A stretch of 64,000 nucleotides of DNA. Source: JAVVHH01 sp963835135 (GTDB lineage: Bacteria > Pseudomonadota > Alphaproteobacteria > Acetobacterales > Acetobacteraceae). Location of the stretch: positions 372,001 to 436,000 of the forward strand of contig CAWIEF010000005.1 of the NCBI GenBank assembly GCA_963835135.1, written 5' to 3'. The number at the start of each line of letters is the position of its first letter. The first letter of the stretch is position 1. Position numbers and translations under genes: made by a program. Shown in pieces: positions 43,164-51,470 of the stretch. Under the pieces are notes generated by a model. The model did no database searches, was not told the DNA's origin, and worked only from the letters and a program-made list of their open reading frames with translations.

Positions 43164-44150
43164 TCAGTTTATCAGACGGGCGCTGGCCTCGCGACCCGGC
43201 GCCACCGCCTGCGACCGGATCGAGCTGCTTGGGACGCCTGCCGAGATAAGCACGGCGGCGATCGCCCCGGTGCGGCGCAACGCCAGCGGCAGGGCGGCGC
43301 CTTGTGCGTCGGGCGCGGCGGAACGGGCATCGCCCCCGGCACTGACCGCGATCGGCCCGCCCGCGGCCCGCGCCGCCAGGGCCCGCAACGCCCCATCTGC
43401 CGGACCGGGCAAGGCGGCCGAACCCGGCGCGAAGCTGAACCGCGCTGAGGGGCGGGCGCGCTCGACGACAGGCGCCGGGTTGCTCGTCGGTAAGCCGGGC
43501 AGGTTCGGCAAGGCAGGTGCGGCAGTGGGCAAGGGCGGGATCGGGCCGCTCACGACCGGTCCGGCGGACGCGGGCGGCGCGCTGAACGCGGCAGGCGCAG
43601 CGGCATCGGAGGCCGGCCCACGCGGGGCCGGAGCGCGCGCCGCCGCGGGTGTCGCACTTGCGGCGTCGAGCACCATCGTCGACGCGTCGGTGTCGGTCGC
43701 CTGCGGCGCGGGAGCGGCTGGTGCCCCGGCGGATGGCGTCGGTTTTGGGGCGGGTGTCGGCACGGGCGGAGGCGCCGCCGGCAGTTTCGCCGCCCCGGGC
43801 GGCGGGAAGACGACCGGGTCCTGCGAGGCGATCAGACGCGCGTGGTCGCGTTGGCTCGCGAGTTGCGCCAGCAGCCCGGCGCGCGTCGGCGCATCGGTCG
43901 GCACGGGCCTGGCCGGTACCCGGGCGAGGTTGGGATACGGATCCGCAGCGCCCGGCGGTGGCGGCCGCTCGTCCGCGATCGGGCCACCCTGCAACTGATG
44001 CCACCAATCCACCGGATTATCGAGGCTGAGCTTGCTGTCGTAGAACTCCTCGACCCCGCCGCATCCGTTCAACAGCAGCAGGCACCCCGCAGTGAGCGCG
44101 GCTTGCCGCGCCACAGTGCGATAGCTAGATTGCGGCCACCGAAACGTCAT
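43164..44150 (-). CDS. Pro/Ala-rich lipoprotein with OmpA-like C-terminal region
   Basis: Predicted outer-membrane lipoprotein, 328 residues from the ATG at 44150. A signal peptide ends in the lipobox LLLLNGC with Cys near residue 29. A long Pro/Ala-rich low-complexity region (about 80-230) follows. The C-terminal 90 residues (ARFSFAPGSAALPG..., RRTGAIAAVLISAGVPSSSI) resemble a degenerate OmpA-like peptidoglycan-binding domain. The start is uncertain, because no strong ribosome binding site is visible and the frame stays open to 44297. It diverges from phaC. Confidence 0.7.
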   Translation of the reverse strand: MTFRWPQSSYRTVARQAALTAGCLLLLNGCGGVEEFYDSKLSLDNPVDWWHQLQGGPIADERPPPPGAADPYPNLARVPARPVPTDAPTRAGLLAQLASQRDHARLIASQDPVVFPPPGAAKLPAAPPPVPTPAPKPTPSAGAPAAPAPQATDTDASTMVLDAASATPAAARAPAPRGPASDAAAPAAFSAPPASAGPVVSGPIPPLPTAAPALPNLPGLPTSNPAPVVERARPSARFSFAPGSAALPGPADGALRALAARAAGGPIAVSAGGDARSAAPDAQGAALPLALRRTGAIAAVLISAGVPSSSIRSQAVAPGREASARLIN

Positions 44151-44217
44151 CAAACAAATCCATCCGCTCCGCTGCTTCATAGCCCGGCGGAAGCGCCTCC
44201 GGAAAGGAGCGATCCCC

Positions 44218-46023
44218 ATGGCCGATGCACCCGCGCCGGACAAGACAGCCGCCAAGGTACCCGACCCGGCGCTGTTGACCCGCTCCATGGCAGACATCGC
44301 CGAGCGCTCGCAGCGGCTGGTGACCGAATGGCTGAACCGTCAATCGCTCGAAGCGCCGCAGATCGATCCGATGAACGTCGGCCACGCCTTCATGGAAATG
44401 ACCACGCAGCTGATGCGCGACCCGGCCAAGCTGGTGCAAGCGCAGATCGGCTTCTGGCAGGACTACATGACGCTGTGGCAGAACACGACCCGGCGCATGC
44501 TCGGCATGCAGACCGACAAGCCGGTCATCGAGGCCGATCCGAAGGACCGCCGCTTCAAGGACGAGGCCTGGAAAGAAAACGAGGTCTTCGACTTCATCAA
44601 GCAGAGCTACTTGCTGTCGGCCCGCTATGTGCAGGACGTGGTCAGCCACGTGGACGGGCTGCCGCCGAAGACCGCGCAGAAGGTCGATTTCTACTCTCGC
44701 CAGTTCGTCGACGCGATGAGCCCGAGCAACTTCCTGCTCACCAATCCGGAAGTACTGCGCAAGACCGCCGAGACCGGCGGCGAGAACCTGCTGCGCGGGC
44801 TGAGCAACCTGCTCGGCGATCTCGAGCGGGGCCGCGGCAAGCTGACCGTCCGGATGACGGACATGGAGGCGTTCAAGCTGGGGGAGAACATCGGCATCTC
44901 GCCCGGCCACGTCGTCTACCAGAACGAAGTCATGCAGCTGATCCAGTATGCGCCGACGACGGATACGGTGCTCAAGCGGCCCTTGCTGATCGCGCCGCCC
45001 TGGATCAACAAATTCTACATCCTCGACCTCCGCCCCAAGAACAGCTTCGTCCGCTGGGCGACCGCGCAAGGGCACACGGTCTTCATGATCTCTTGGGTCA
45101 ATCCGGACGAGACGCTGGCCCAACTCCGCTTCGACGACTACATGACGCAGGGCATCTTCGGCGCGCTCGACGCCATCGAGCAGGCGACCGGCGAGCGCGA
45201 GGTAAACGCGATCGGCTACTGCCTCGGGGGCACGCTGCTGGCGAGCTCGCTGGCCTACATGGACGCAGTCGGCGACGACCGGATCAAGACGGCGACGTTC
45301 TTTGTGACCATGACCGACTTCCAGGAAGCCGGCGAGCTCGGCGTGTTCATCGACGAGGAACAACTGCGGGCGCTCGAGGACAAGATGGAGAAACGCGGCT
45401 TCCTCGACGGCAGCGAAATGGCCTCGACCTTCAACATGCTTCGGGCCAACGACCTGATCTGGTCGTTCGTCGTCAACAACTACCTGATGGGCAACGAGCC
45501 GTTTCCGTTCGATCTGCTGTACTGGAACAGCGACAGCACCCGGATGCCTGCGGCGATGCACAGCTTCTATCTCCGCCGCATGTATCAGGACAACCTGCTC
45601 TGCCAGCCCGGCGGCATCACGCTGAACGACACCCCGATCGACCTGCGCCGGATCAAGGTGCCGGCCTATTTTCTCTCGACCCGCGAAGACCACATCGCGC
45701 CCTGGAAAAGCACCTATCGCGGCACCCAGCTCCTCGGCGGCAAGAACCGGTTCACGCTGGCCGCCAGCGGCCACATCGCCGGTGTCGTCAACCCGCCTGA
45801 TAGCGGCAAGTATAGCTTCTGGACCAACGAGACCTTGGCCAAGGATGCCGAGACGTGGCTCGCGTCAGCCACCGAGATCGGCGGCAGCTGGTGGCCGGAT
45901 TGGCAACGCTGGATCCTCGCCCACGACGCCACGCAGAGTCCGGCCCGGAACCCCGGAGACCACGCTCTGGCCGTGATCGAACCGGCGCCCGGCACCTTTG
46001 TCAAAGTCAAATCGGCGGGCTGA
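44218..46023 (+). CDS. phaC: class I poly(3-hydroxyalkanoate) synthase
   Basis: Polymerises (R)-3-hydroxyacyl-CoA into storage polyester at the granule surface, 601 residues. The lipase-like box is GYCLGG with nucleophile Cys335; the Asp in TREDHIAPW and His in ASGHIAGV complete the triad. The N-terminal class I region includes PWINKFYILDLRPKNSFVRW. The ATG follows AAAGGAGC. No phaA, phaB or phasin gene adjoins it. Confidence 0.95.
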   Translation: MADAPAPDKTAAKVPDPALLTRSMADIAERSQRLVTEWLNRQSLEAPQIDPMNVGHAFMEMTTQLMRDPAKLVQAQIGFWQDYMTLWQNTTRRMLGMQTDKPVIEADPKDRRFKDEAWKENEVFDFIKQSYLLSARYVQDVVSHVDGLPPKTAQKVDFYSRQFVDAMSPSNFLLTNPEVLRKTAETGGENLLRGLSNLLGDLERGRGKLTVRMTDMEAFKLGENIGISPGHVVYQNEVMQLIQYAPTTDTVLKRPLLIAPPWINKFYILDLRPKNSFVRWATAQGHTVFMISWVNPDETLAQLRFDDYMTQGIFGALDAIEQATGEREVNAIGYCLGGTLLASSLAYMDAVGDDRIKTATFFVTMTDFQEAGELGVFIDEEQLRALEDKMEKRGFLDGSEMASTFNMLRANDLIWSFVVNNYLMGNEPFPFDLLYWNSDSTRMPAAMHSFYLRRMYQDNLLCQPGGITLNDTPIDLRRIKVPAYFLSTREDHIAPWKSTYRGTQLLGGKNRFTLAASGHIAGVVNPPDSGKYSFWTNETLAKDAETWLASATEIGGSWWPDWQRWILAHDATQSPARNPGDHALAVIEPAPGTFVKVKSAG

Positions 46024-46082
46024 TGTTAACTTTGTAGTCACCAGCTGACCGTAAATTGAGACGCACCCAAGAGGATCCTTCG

Positions 46083-46448
46083 ATGCGTCTCTTCACCGCC
46101 ATCCCGCCCGCCGCTGCTGCCTCGCTGCTTAGCATCTCGGCCGCCTTCGCTGCGCAGCAGGACTTCACGCTCCAGAACCACACCGGCTACCAGATCGACG
46201 AAGTCTACGTCAGCCAGAGTTCCAGCCGGAATTGGGGACACGACATCATGGGCCGCGACTCGCTCGACGACGGCAACACGGTCGACGTGTCGTTCAACGC
46301 GCCGGACCAAGCATGCCGTTGGGATCTGCGCGTGAAGTATAACGACGGGGACGAGGCGACCTGGAACAACTTGAACCTCTGCAACATCAACAAGGTCACA
46401 CTGTTCTGGGACCGGCGCGGTCAGACGACGCGGGCCGTCACTGAATAA
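46083..46448 (+). CDS. small secreted protein of unknown function
   Basis: A 121-residue exported protein. The signal peptide (residues 1 to about 22, ending AFA) precedes a compact domain beginning QQDFTLQNHTGYQIDEVYVS with two Cys (ACRWDL and NLCNIN) that could form a disulfide. Similar proteins exist in proteobacteria and, from memory, some are misannotated as argininosuccinate lyase; no lyase motif is present. The ATG at 46083 has AGAGGAT upstream. It follows phaC but is probably separately transcribed. Confidence 0.72.
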   Translation: MRLFTAIPPAAAASLLSISAAFAAQQDFTLQNHTGYQIDEVYVSQSSSRNWGHDIMGRDSLDDGNTVDVSFNAPDQACRWDLRVKYNDGDEATWNNLNLCNINKVTLFWDRRGQTTRAVTE

Positions 46449-46480
46449 GGGCCGCTGAAGCCCGTATGAGCGTCAGCTTT

Positions 46481-46509
46481 GGTCGCCGGTCCACGATAGT
46501 CCGGCGACC
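46481..46509. terminator. bidirectional hairpin between convergent genes
   Basis: GGTCGCCGG, 11-base loop, CCGGCGACC: a perfect 9-bp stem between the small secreted protein and the gamma carbonic anhydrase, abutting the latter's stop. No T-tract. Confidence 0.5.
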
Positions 46510-47034
46510 TCAGCAGGCTTTGAGGCCGTGATGGTATTTCTGTCCGAGCGCCGCGTAATGGACGCCGATGTGGTCCATCCGCGCACGTTCGTCGTCTGGT
46601 AAGTCGCGCATCTTCCGTGCAGGCCGGCCCCCCCAAAGCTCCCGCTTGGGGATACGCTTACCAGGGGTCAGCAGCCCGCCGGCTGCCAGCATCGCCCCCT
46701 CCTCGATCACCGCGCCGTCGAGCACGGTGGCTCCCATCCCGACGAAGGCGAAGTTCTCCAGCCGGCATGCATGCACGATCGCCATGTGCCCGATCGTCAC
46801 ATCTTCACCGATCTCCAGCGCCCATTCCTCGCCCGCATTGACGTGCAGGACGGAGTTGTCCTGCACATTGGTCCGAGCGCCGATCCGGATCCGGTTAGTA
46901 TCCCCGCGAACCGTGCAGCCGAACCAGATGGTCGCCCCCGCCCCCAACCACACGTTCCCGATCACGGCCGCATTCGGCGCAACCCATGCGCCAGGCTCGA
47001 GCACGGGCGCGACGCCGTCGAGCTCAAACAGCAT
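46510..47034 (-). CDS. gamma carbonic anhydrase family protein
   Basis: Left-handed beta-helix hexapeptide-repeat protein, 174 residues. Three metal-ligand histidines are placed as in gamma-class carbonic anhydrases: His64, His83 and His88 in IGHMAIVHAC. The active-site Glu residues of archaeal Cam are absent from the loop, as in YrdA-type proteins, so activity is uncertain. Its start lies inside the end of argC (11-base overlap), indicating co-transcription. Confidence 0.87.
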   Translation of the reverse strand: MLFELDGVAPVLEPGAWVAPNAAVIGNVWLGAGATIWFGCTVRGDTNRIRIGARTNVQDNSVLHVNAGEEWALEIGEDVTIGHMAIVHACRLENFAFVGMGATVLDGAVIEEGAMLAAGGLLTPGKRIPKRELWGGRPARKMRDLPDDERARMDHIGVHYAALGQKYHHGLKAC

Positions 47035-47977
47035 AGGCCGCCTCGCGCCGCGCCGGCTGCGTCAGGCCGAGCATCAGGCCGATATTCTGCACCGCCGCCC
47101 CGGATGCACCCTTCCCGAGGTTGTCCAGCCGCGCGACCAACACCGCGTGCCCGTAGCCGTCGTTGCCGAACACCCGCAACTCCATCAGATCGGTGTCGTT
47201 GAGCGCCGTCGGCTCCAATTTATCCGCTCCCTCGGCCGGCAACACGCGAACCTGCTTCGCACCGTCATAATAAGCCGCCAGCACATCATGCAGCGACGCC
47301 ACGGTCGGGCGCCCCGGCAGGGTGTCCAGATGGAGCGGCACCGAGACGAGCATCCCCTGCCGGACATGCGCGACCGAAGGCACGAAGATGGGACGCCGGG
47401 TCAGCCCGGTGCAGCGCATCAGTTCGGGTACGTGCTTGTGCTCCAAGCCCAACGCGTAGAGCTCGAAGGCCGGCCCGCCCTCGGCCTCATGCGCCTCGAT
47501 CATACTGCGCCCGCCGCCGGAATAGCCGCTGACGGCATTGACGGTGATCGGGTAATCCCGCGGTAGCAGCCCGGCATCGACCAGGGGCCGGATCAGCGCG
47601 ATCGCGCCGGTTGGATAGCAGCCGGGATTGGCCACCCGCGCGGCTCGGGCGATGCGCTCCGCCTGGCCCGGCGCGAGCTCGGCCCAGCCATACGTCCATG
47701 CGGGATCGACCCTGTGAGCCGTGCTCGCATCGAGCAATTTCGGCGCGTCGGCACCCAGCCCGGCCACCAACGCGACGCTCTCCCTGGCCGCCTCGTCGGG
47801 CAGGCACAGCACCACCAGGTCGACCGCACGCATCAGGTCGCGCCGCGCCTCGGGATCCTTGCGACGGCCCGGGTCGATGCTTCGGACGGTCACGCCCGGC
47901 ATATCGGCCAGGCGGTCGCGGATGCCAAGCCCGGTCGTTCCTGCCTCGCCATCGATGAAAACGGTCGCGTCGGTCAT
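47024..47977 (-). CDS. argC: N-acetyl-gamma-glutamyl-phosphate reductase
   Basis: Third step of arginine synthesis, NADPH-dependent; 317 residues, the short ArgC type common in alphaproteobacteria. The catalytic Cys120 lies in ANPGCYPTGA and the His in HKHVPEL. The N-terminus FIDGEAGTTGLGI is the nucleotide-binding loop of this subtype. It lies downstream of the rplM-rpsI operon, separated by a terminator, with the gamma carbonic anhydrase following. Confidence 0.94.
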   Translation of the reverse strand: MTDATVFIDGEAGTTGLGIRDRLADMPGVTVRSIDPGRRKDPEARRDLMRAVDLVVLCLPDEAARESVALVAGLGADAPKLLDASTAHRVDPAWTYGWAELAPGQAERIARAARVANPGCYPTGAIALIRPLVDAGLLPRDYPITVNAVSGYSGGGRSMIEAHEAEGGPAFELYALGLEHKHVPELMRCTGLTRRPIFVPSVAHVRQGMLVSVPLHLDTLPGRPTVASLHDVLAAYYDGAKQVRVLPAEGADKLEPTALNDTDLMELRVFGNDGYGHAVLVARLDNLGKGASGAAVQNIGLMLGLTQPARREAAYAV

Positions 47978-48023
47978 ATGGATCTCCTGGCAGGATCGTC
48001 GGTCGTCTTACCCCCGAAAAGCA

Positions 48024-48054
48024 AGAGGGGCGGCCCCGCAAGGACCGCCCCTCT
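48024..48054 (-). terminator. rho-independent terminator after rpsI
   Basis: On the minus strand a 10-bp stem AGAGGGGCGG/CCGCCCCTCT with an 11-base loop, followed by TTGCTTTTC. It lies 27 bases beyond the rpsI stop. Confidence 0.8.
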
Positions 48055-48080
48055 CCATTTCCGAAAACGCTGGTGCGAAC

Positions 48081-48581
48081 TTAGCGCTTGCTGAACTGGA
48101 AGCTCCGGCGGGCCTTGGCCTTACCGTATTTCTTGCGCTCGACCACGCGGGAGTCGCGGGTCAGGAAGCCTGCGAGCTTCAGCACCGGCCGCAACTCGGG
48201 TTCGTAGTAGGTGAGCGCCCGGCTGATGCCGAGGCGGACCGCGCCGGCCTGACCGGACAACCCGCCGCCCGTGCAGGTGCACATTACGTCGAACTGGTTG
48301 TAGCGGTCGGTCACGAGGAAGGGCTGCGTCAACAGCATCCGCAGCACCGGGCGCGCGAAATACTGCCCGACGCGCTTGCCGTTGACGACGATCTCGCCCT
48401 TGCCGGGTTTGACCCAGACGCGGGCGATCGCGTTCTTGCGGCGGCCGGTGGCGTAGCTGCGGCCCTGGGCGTCGCGCTTCGGCTCGCGCTTGGGCGCATC
48501 GCTCGGCATCGCCGGGATCGTCGAAGCGACGGCGAGGTCGCGCAGGTCCGCAAGCGTGCGGGTGGGTTGGGTTTCGGACAT
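48081..48581 (-). CDS. rpsI: 30S ribosomal protein S9
   Basis: Small-subunit protein whose C-terminal tail reaches the P site. 166 residues, longer than the 130 of E. coli because of an N-terminal extension (residues 1-37) as seen in other alphaproteobacteria. It has YATGRRKNAIARVW, GGGLSGQAGAVRLGI and the terminal SFQFSKR. Three bases after rplM. Confidence 0.96.
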   Translation of the reverse strand: MSETQPTRTLADLRDLAVASTIPAMPSDAPKREPKRDAQGRSYATGRRKNAIARVWVKPGKGEIVVNGKRVGQYFARPVLRMLLTQPFLVTDRYNQFDVMCTCTGGGLSGQAGAVRLGISRALTYYEPELRPVLKLAGFLTRDSRVVERKKYGKAKARRSFQFSKR

Positions 48582-48583
48582 GC

Positions 48584-49057
48584 TCAGACCCTCGAATTCT
48601 TGCGGTTCAGCAGGGCGACGTCGAGCTTGACCGGCTGCTGACCATCATGCGGGTGCTCGGCACCCTTGTAGACGTGCAGGTGGCGCATCTGCGTCCGCTG
48701 CAGCGGGCCGCGGGTGATCATCCGCTCGACGGCCTTTTCGATGACCCGCTCCGGATGCGCACTCTCGAGCCGCTGGCGGATCGAGCGCCCCTTGATGCCG
48801 CCGGGATAACCGGTGTGCCAGTAGAAGACCGACTGCTCGGCCTTGTTGCCGGTCACCCGCACCTTCTCGGCGTTGACGACGACGATGTTGTCGCCGCAAT
48901 CGACATGTGGCGTGAACTGCGGCTTGTGCTTGCCGCGCAGGCGGCTGGCGATGATGGACGCGAGCCGGCCGAGCACGAGGCCCTCGGCGTCGATCAGCGT
49001 CCAACCCTTGGTCACCTCGCGCGGCTTGAGCGAGGGGGTCGTCTTCAACATGAACAT
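48584..49057 (-). CDS. rplM: 50S ribosomal protein L13
   Basis: Early-assembly large-subunit protein, 157 residues. It has DAEGLVLGRLAS, DNIVVVNAEKVRVTG, YWHTGYPGG and the ML-rich RMITRGPLQ region. The start may be 49057 or the in-frame ATG at 49051, whose spacing from GGGA is better. First gene of the rplM-rpsI operon. Confidence 0.96.
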   Translation of the reverse strand: MFMLKTTPSLKPREVTKGWTLIDAEGLVLGRLASIIASRLRGKHKPQFTPHVDCGDNIVVVNAEKVRVTGNKAEQSVFYWHTGYPGGIKGRSIRQRLESAHPERVIEKAVERMITRGPLQRTQMRHLHVYKGAEHPHDGQQPVKLDVALLNRKNSRV

Positions 49058-49080
49058 GTCCCGAATTGCGAGAAGCCGCG

Positions 49081-49109
49081 CATATGCGGGATTACGCGTT
49101 ACGCGTCAA
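49081..49109 (-). promoter_or_regulatory. candidate promoter of rplM-rpsI
   Basis: On the minus strand TTGACG, a 17-base spacer, and CATATG. It lies about 25-50 bases upstream of the rplM start. Confidence 0.5.
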
Positions 49110-49120
49110 GGATTTCCGAT

Positions 49121-49138
49121 GTGGTATCATCATACCAC
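49121..49138. repeat. 7-bp inverted repeat between tRNA-Tyr and rplM
   Basis: GTGGTAT, CATC, ATACCAC. It lies 25 bases beyond the tRNA-Tyr 3' end and 12 bases upstream of the rplM -35, so it may be a weak tRNA terminator or an operator. Confidence 0.4.
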
Positions 49139-49162
49139 CATGCCGCGAAGGCCCGCATACGT

Positions 49163-49248
49163 TGGTGGAGGGGGCTGGATTCGAACCAGCGTAGGCGTAC
49201 GCCAGCGGATTTACAGTCCGCCCCCTTTAGCCACTCGGGCACCCCTCC
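49163..49248 (-). tRNA. tRNA-Tyr (anticodon GTA)
   Basis: An 86-base class II tRNA with encoded CCA. Acceptor GGAGGGG pairs with CCCCTCC, the anticodon loop reads CTGTAAA, a long variable arm follows, and the T loop is GGTTCGAATCC. Adjacent to rlmB, a common alphaproteobacterial arrangement. Confidence 0.96.
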
Positions 49249-49332
49249 GCGAGGCGCGCGGGTTACCGCGGGAGGGGCTGTATGTCAATCGAAGGGTCTT
49301 CCGCGCCAGCCGGTGCGGCTTCATAAGGATGC

Positions 49333-50334
49333 ATGCGAACGAGAACCCCAGACCGGCCCGGCAGCGGCGCCGGACGCCCGCCCGCCCGCGACCGGGCCGG
49401 GAGCGGACCGCGCCCGAGCCGGCCGCGTGACCCGGCCGATATCAAGCGCGACGAAGCTCAACGCGCCGACGCCCGCCGGGTCGCCGCGGCCGCACGGGCC
49501 GAAGCGGCCGCCCGAGCACCGGCACCGCCACCCGCGCCCTTGCGGACCACGACGCTGCGCGCGCCTCAGGTCGAGGCCCCCTCCCCTGCCCCAATTCCGC
49601 GCGAGCGCGGCCCGGCAGCGCCGCGTGGAACGGTCTGGTTGCACGGGACGCACCCGGTCGAGGCGGCGCTGGCGAACCCGGCACGTCGACTGAAACGGCT
49701 GCTGCTGACCGAAGAGGCGGAAGCCGAGCTGTCGCGCCGGATCGCGCAGCCATGGCCGTTGGCGCCGGAGCGGGTCGACCGGACCAAGCTCGACCATCTC
49801 CTCGGGCGGGACACGGTGCATCAGGGCGCGGCGCTGCTGGCCGATTTGCTCCCGCCGCCGTCGCTGACCGGGATGTTGGAGCGGCCAGGTCCGGTGCTCG
49901 TGCTCGATCAAGTGACGGATCCGCGCAACATCGGCGCGATGCTGCGCAATGCCGCGGCGTTCGGGGCGGCCGGAGTCATCACCCAGGACCGCAACTCGCC
50001 GGAGGAGACCGGGGTCATGGCCCGCGCGGCGTCCGGAGCGCTGGAGCGCATCCCGCTCGTGCGGGCGATCAACCTGGCGCGGACGCTTGCGGCGCTGAAG
50101 GCGGCTGGCCTGTGGGTCATCGGACTGGACGCTGGCGGCGCGGCGCTGCGGGGCGACGCGCTGCGCGAGCGGCGGGTGGCGCTCGTGCTGGGCGCGGAGG
50201 GCGCCGGGCTGCGGCGGCTGACGCGGGAGACGTGCGACGAATTGGCCGGGTTGCCGATGCCGGGCGGAATGGAGAGTCTAAACGTCTCGGCGGCGTCGGC
50301 CGTGGCGCTCTACGAGGTGAGCCGGCCGGCATGA
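49333..50334 (+). CDS. rlmB: 23S rRNA 2'-O-methyltransferase (RlmB/TrmH family)
   Basis: SpoU-family SAM methyltransferase, 333 residues. An Arg/Ala/Pro-rich, probably disordered N-terminus (1-95) leads to the substrate-binding domain (WLHGTHPVEAAL) and the SPOUT knot: DQVTDPRNIGAMLRNAAAFG, LVLGAEGAGLRRLT and SLNVSAASAVALYE. The best-fitting member is RlmB (Gm2251), though TrmH-like substrates are possible. The stop overlaps the next ATG. Confidence 0.88.
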   Translation: MRTRTPDRPGSGAGRPPARDRAGSGPRPSRPRDPADIKRDEAQRADARRVAAAARAEAAARAPAPPPAPLRTTTLRAPQVEAPSPAPIPRERGPAAPRGTVWLHGTHPVEAALANPARRLKRLLLTEEAEAELSRRIAQPWPLAPERVDRTKLDHLLGRDTVHQGAALLADLLPPPSLTGMLERPGPVLVLDQVTDPRNIGAMLRNAAAFGAAGVITQDRNSPEETGVMARAASGALERIPLVRAINLARTLAALKAAGLWVIGLDAGGAALRGDALRERRVALVLGAEGAGLRRLTRETCDELAGLPMPGGMESLNVSAASAVALYEVSRPA

Positions 50335-51110
50335 GCGCCTACGCTGCGGCGCTGCTGCAGGCGCGGCGGGCGCGGCCGCGGGTGGCGCTCGAGGTGTCGG
50401 CGGGTCATCCGCGGAGCGTGGCCGAGGGTGTCGCGGCGCAGGTGGCGCTGGCCGGTCTCGTGGGCGCCCAAGCTCCGCCCGGCTTCAAGATCGGCGCGAC
50501 CGCGGCCGCGATGCAGCGCTATCTGGGGCTGGACGGCCCGGCTGCCGGGTTCATGAGCGAGGCGAGCCTGCATGGAAGCGGCAGTGTCATGGCGTGGGAT
50601 CGCTTCTTCCGGCCCGGCTGCGAATGCGAGATCGCCGTGCAACTCGGGCACGATCTGCCCGCCCAGCCCTGCACGGCGGCCGCAGCGCGTGAGGCGGTCG
50701 ATGCGGTGATGCCGGCGATCGAAGTCGTCGAGAACCGGTATGCGGACCTGGGCACGTTCGGCGCGGCCGGGTTGATCGCCGACCAGGTGTTCCACTCGGC
50801 CGCGATCCTTGGCGAGCCGTTCGCGGCCTGGCGGGAGACCGACCTGCTGGCCGTGCGGGGGATCTTGTCGGTCGACGGCGAGCCGCGTGGCGAGGGGTTC
50901 GGCAGGGATCTGCTGGGCGGCCCGTTCGATGCACTGGCGTGGCTGGCGGGCTCGGCCGAGGCCGCGGCGTTCGGCGGCTTGCGGGCCGGACAGATCGTCA
51001 TGCTCGGAAGCGTCTGTACACCGGTGTGGCTGGACCGGCCCGGCCGGATCGTCGCGTCGTTCGAGGCGTTGGGCACGGCCACGGTCGATCTACGGTCGAT
51101 CACGCCGTAA
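50331..51110 (+). CDS. fumarylacetoacetase-fold hydratase (2-keto-4-pentenoate hydratase-like)
   Basis: MhpD-like protein, 259 residues. It has FKIGATAAAMQRYLG near residue 52, the metal-binding ECEIAVQLG and MPAIEVVENRY, and LLGGPFDALAWLA in the C-terminal half. Homologs hydrate 2-hydroxypentadienoate in aromatic meta-cleavage pathways, but no other meta-cleavage genes are nearby. The ATG overlaps the rlmB stop as ATGA. Confidence 0.82.
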   Translation: MSAYAAALLQARRARPRVALEVSAGHPRSVAEGVAAQVALAGLVGAQAPPGFKIGATAAAMQRYLGLDGPAAGFMSEASLHGSGSVMAWDRFFRPGCECEIAVQLGHDLPAQPCTAAAAREAVDAVMPAIEVVENRYADLGTFGAAGLIADQVFHSAAILGEPFAAWRETDLLAVRGILSVDGEPRGEGFGRDLLGGPFDALAWLAGSAEAAAFGGLRAGQIVMLGSVCTPVWLDRPGRIVASFEALGTATVDLRSITP

Positions 51111-51199
51111 CGGTTCGTTAACCGCGATGCGGTAGCTTGAGGTCGGCCGCGTGAAGGTGCGGGTTGAATTTCGCCAGAATGGCTTGTTGGTGACGTCCA

Positions 51200-51421
51200 A
51201 TGACCGAGTGGCATTCGATCTCCGAACCGCTGCAGCTCCAACTCGCGCAGGAGGCGATGCGGCAGGCATCGGCCAACATCGCCGCCTATGCCGAGGCGTT
51301 GGCCGAGGAGATGGAGGGCGGCTTCATGTCCGATCGTGGCGGCAACGAGGCCTTGCGGCTGTTCGCCACCCTCGTCCGCTCGCTCAATGCACCGTCCACT
51401 GAAATGGTTGGTCACGCCTAA
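51200..51421 (+). CDS. small hypothetical protein, 73 residues
   Basis: Acidic, helix-rich protein (MTEWHSISEPLQLQLAQEAM...) with no recognisable family. It lies 90 bases after the hydratase-like gene and before a strong convergent hairpin. The ribosome binding site is weak, so its reality rests on the position and on the absence of a competing gene. Confidence 0.45.
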   Translation: MTEWHSISEPLQLQLAQEAMRQASANIAAYAEALAEEMEGGFMSDRGGNEALRLFATLVRSLNAPSTEMVGHA

Positions 51422-51427
51422 GGGCGT

Positions 51428-51465
51428 CTTGCCCAGCCCACCCCGGGCGGGAGGAGCTGGGCAAG
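51428..51465. terminator. hairpin between convergent genes
   Basis: CTTGCCCAGC, 18-base GC-rich loop, GCTGGGCAAG: a perfect 10-bp stem six bases after the small ORF and six bases before the protease stop on the other strand. Probably a bidirectional terminator. Confidence 0.65.
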
Positions 51466-51470
51466 CAAGA

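Noticed and set aside
46083..46448. Argininosuccinate lyase identity for the small secreted protein
   Set aside because: It is 121 residues with a signal peptide and none of the lyase motifs.
51109..51125. CGGTT/AACCG repeat after the hydratase-like gene
   Set aside because: A 5-bp stem with a 4-base loop is too short to call a regulatory element.
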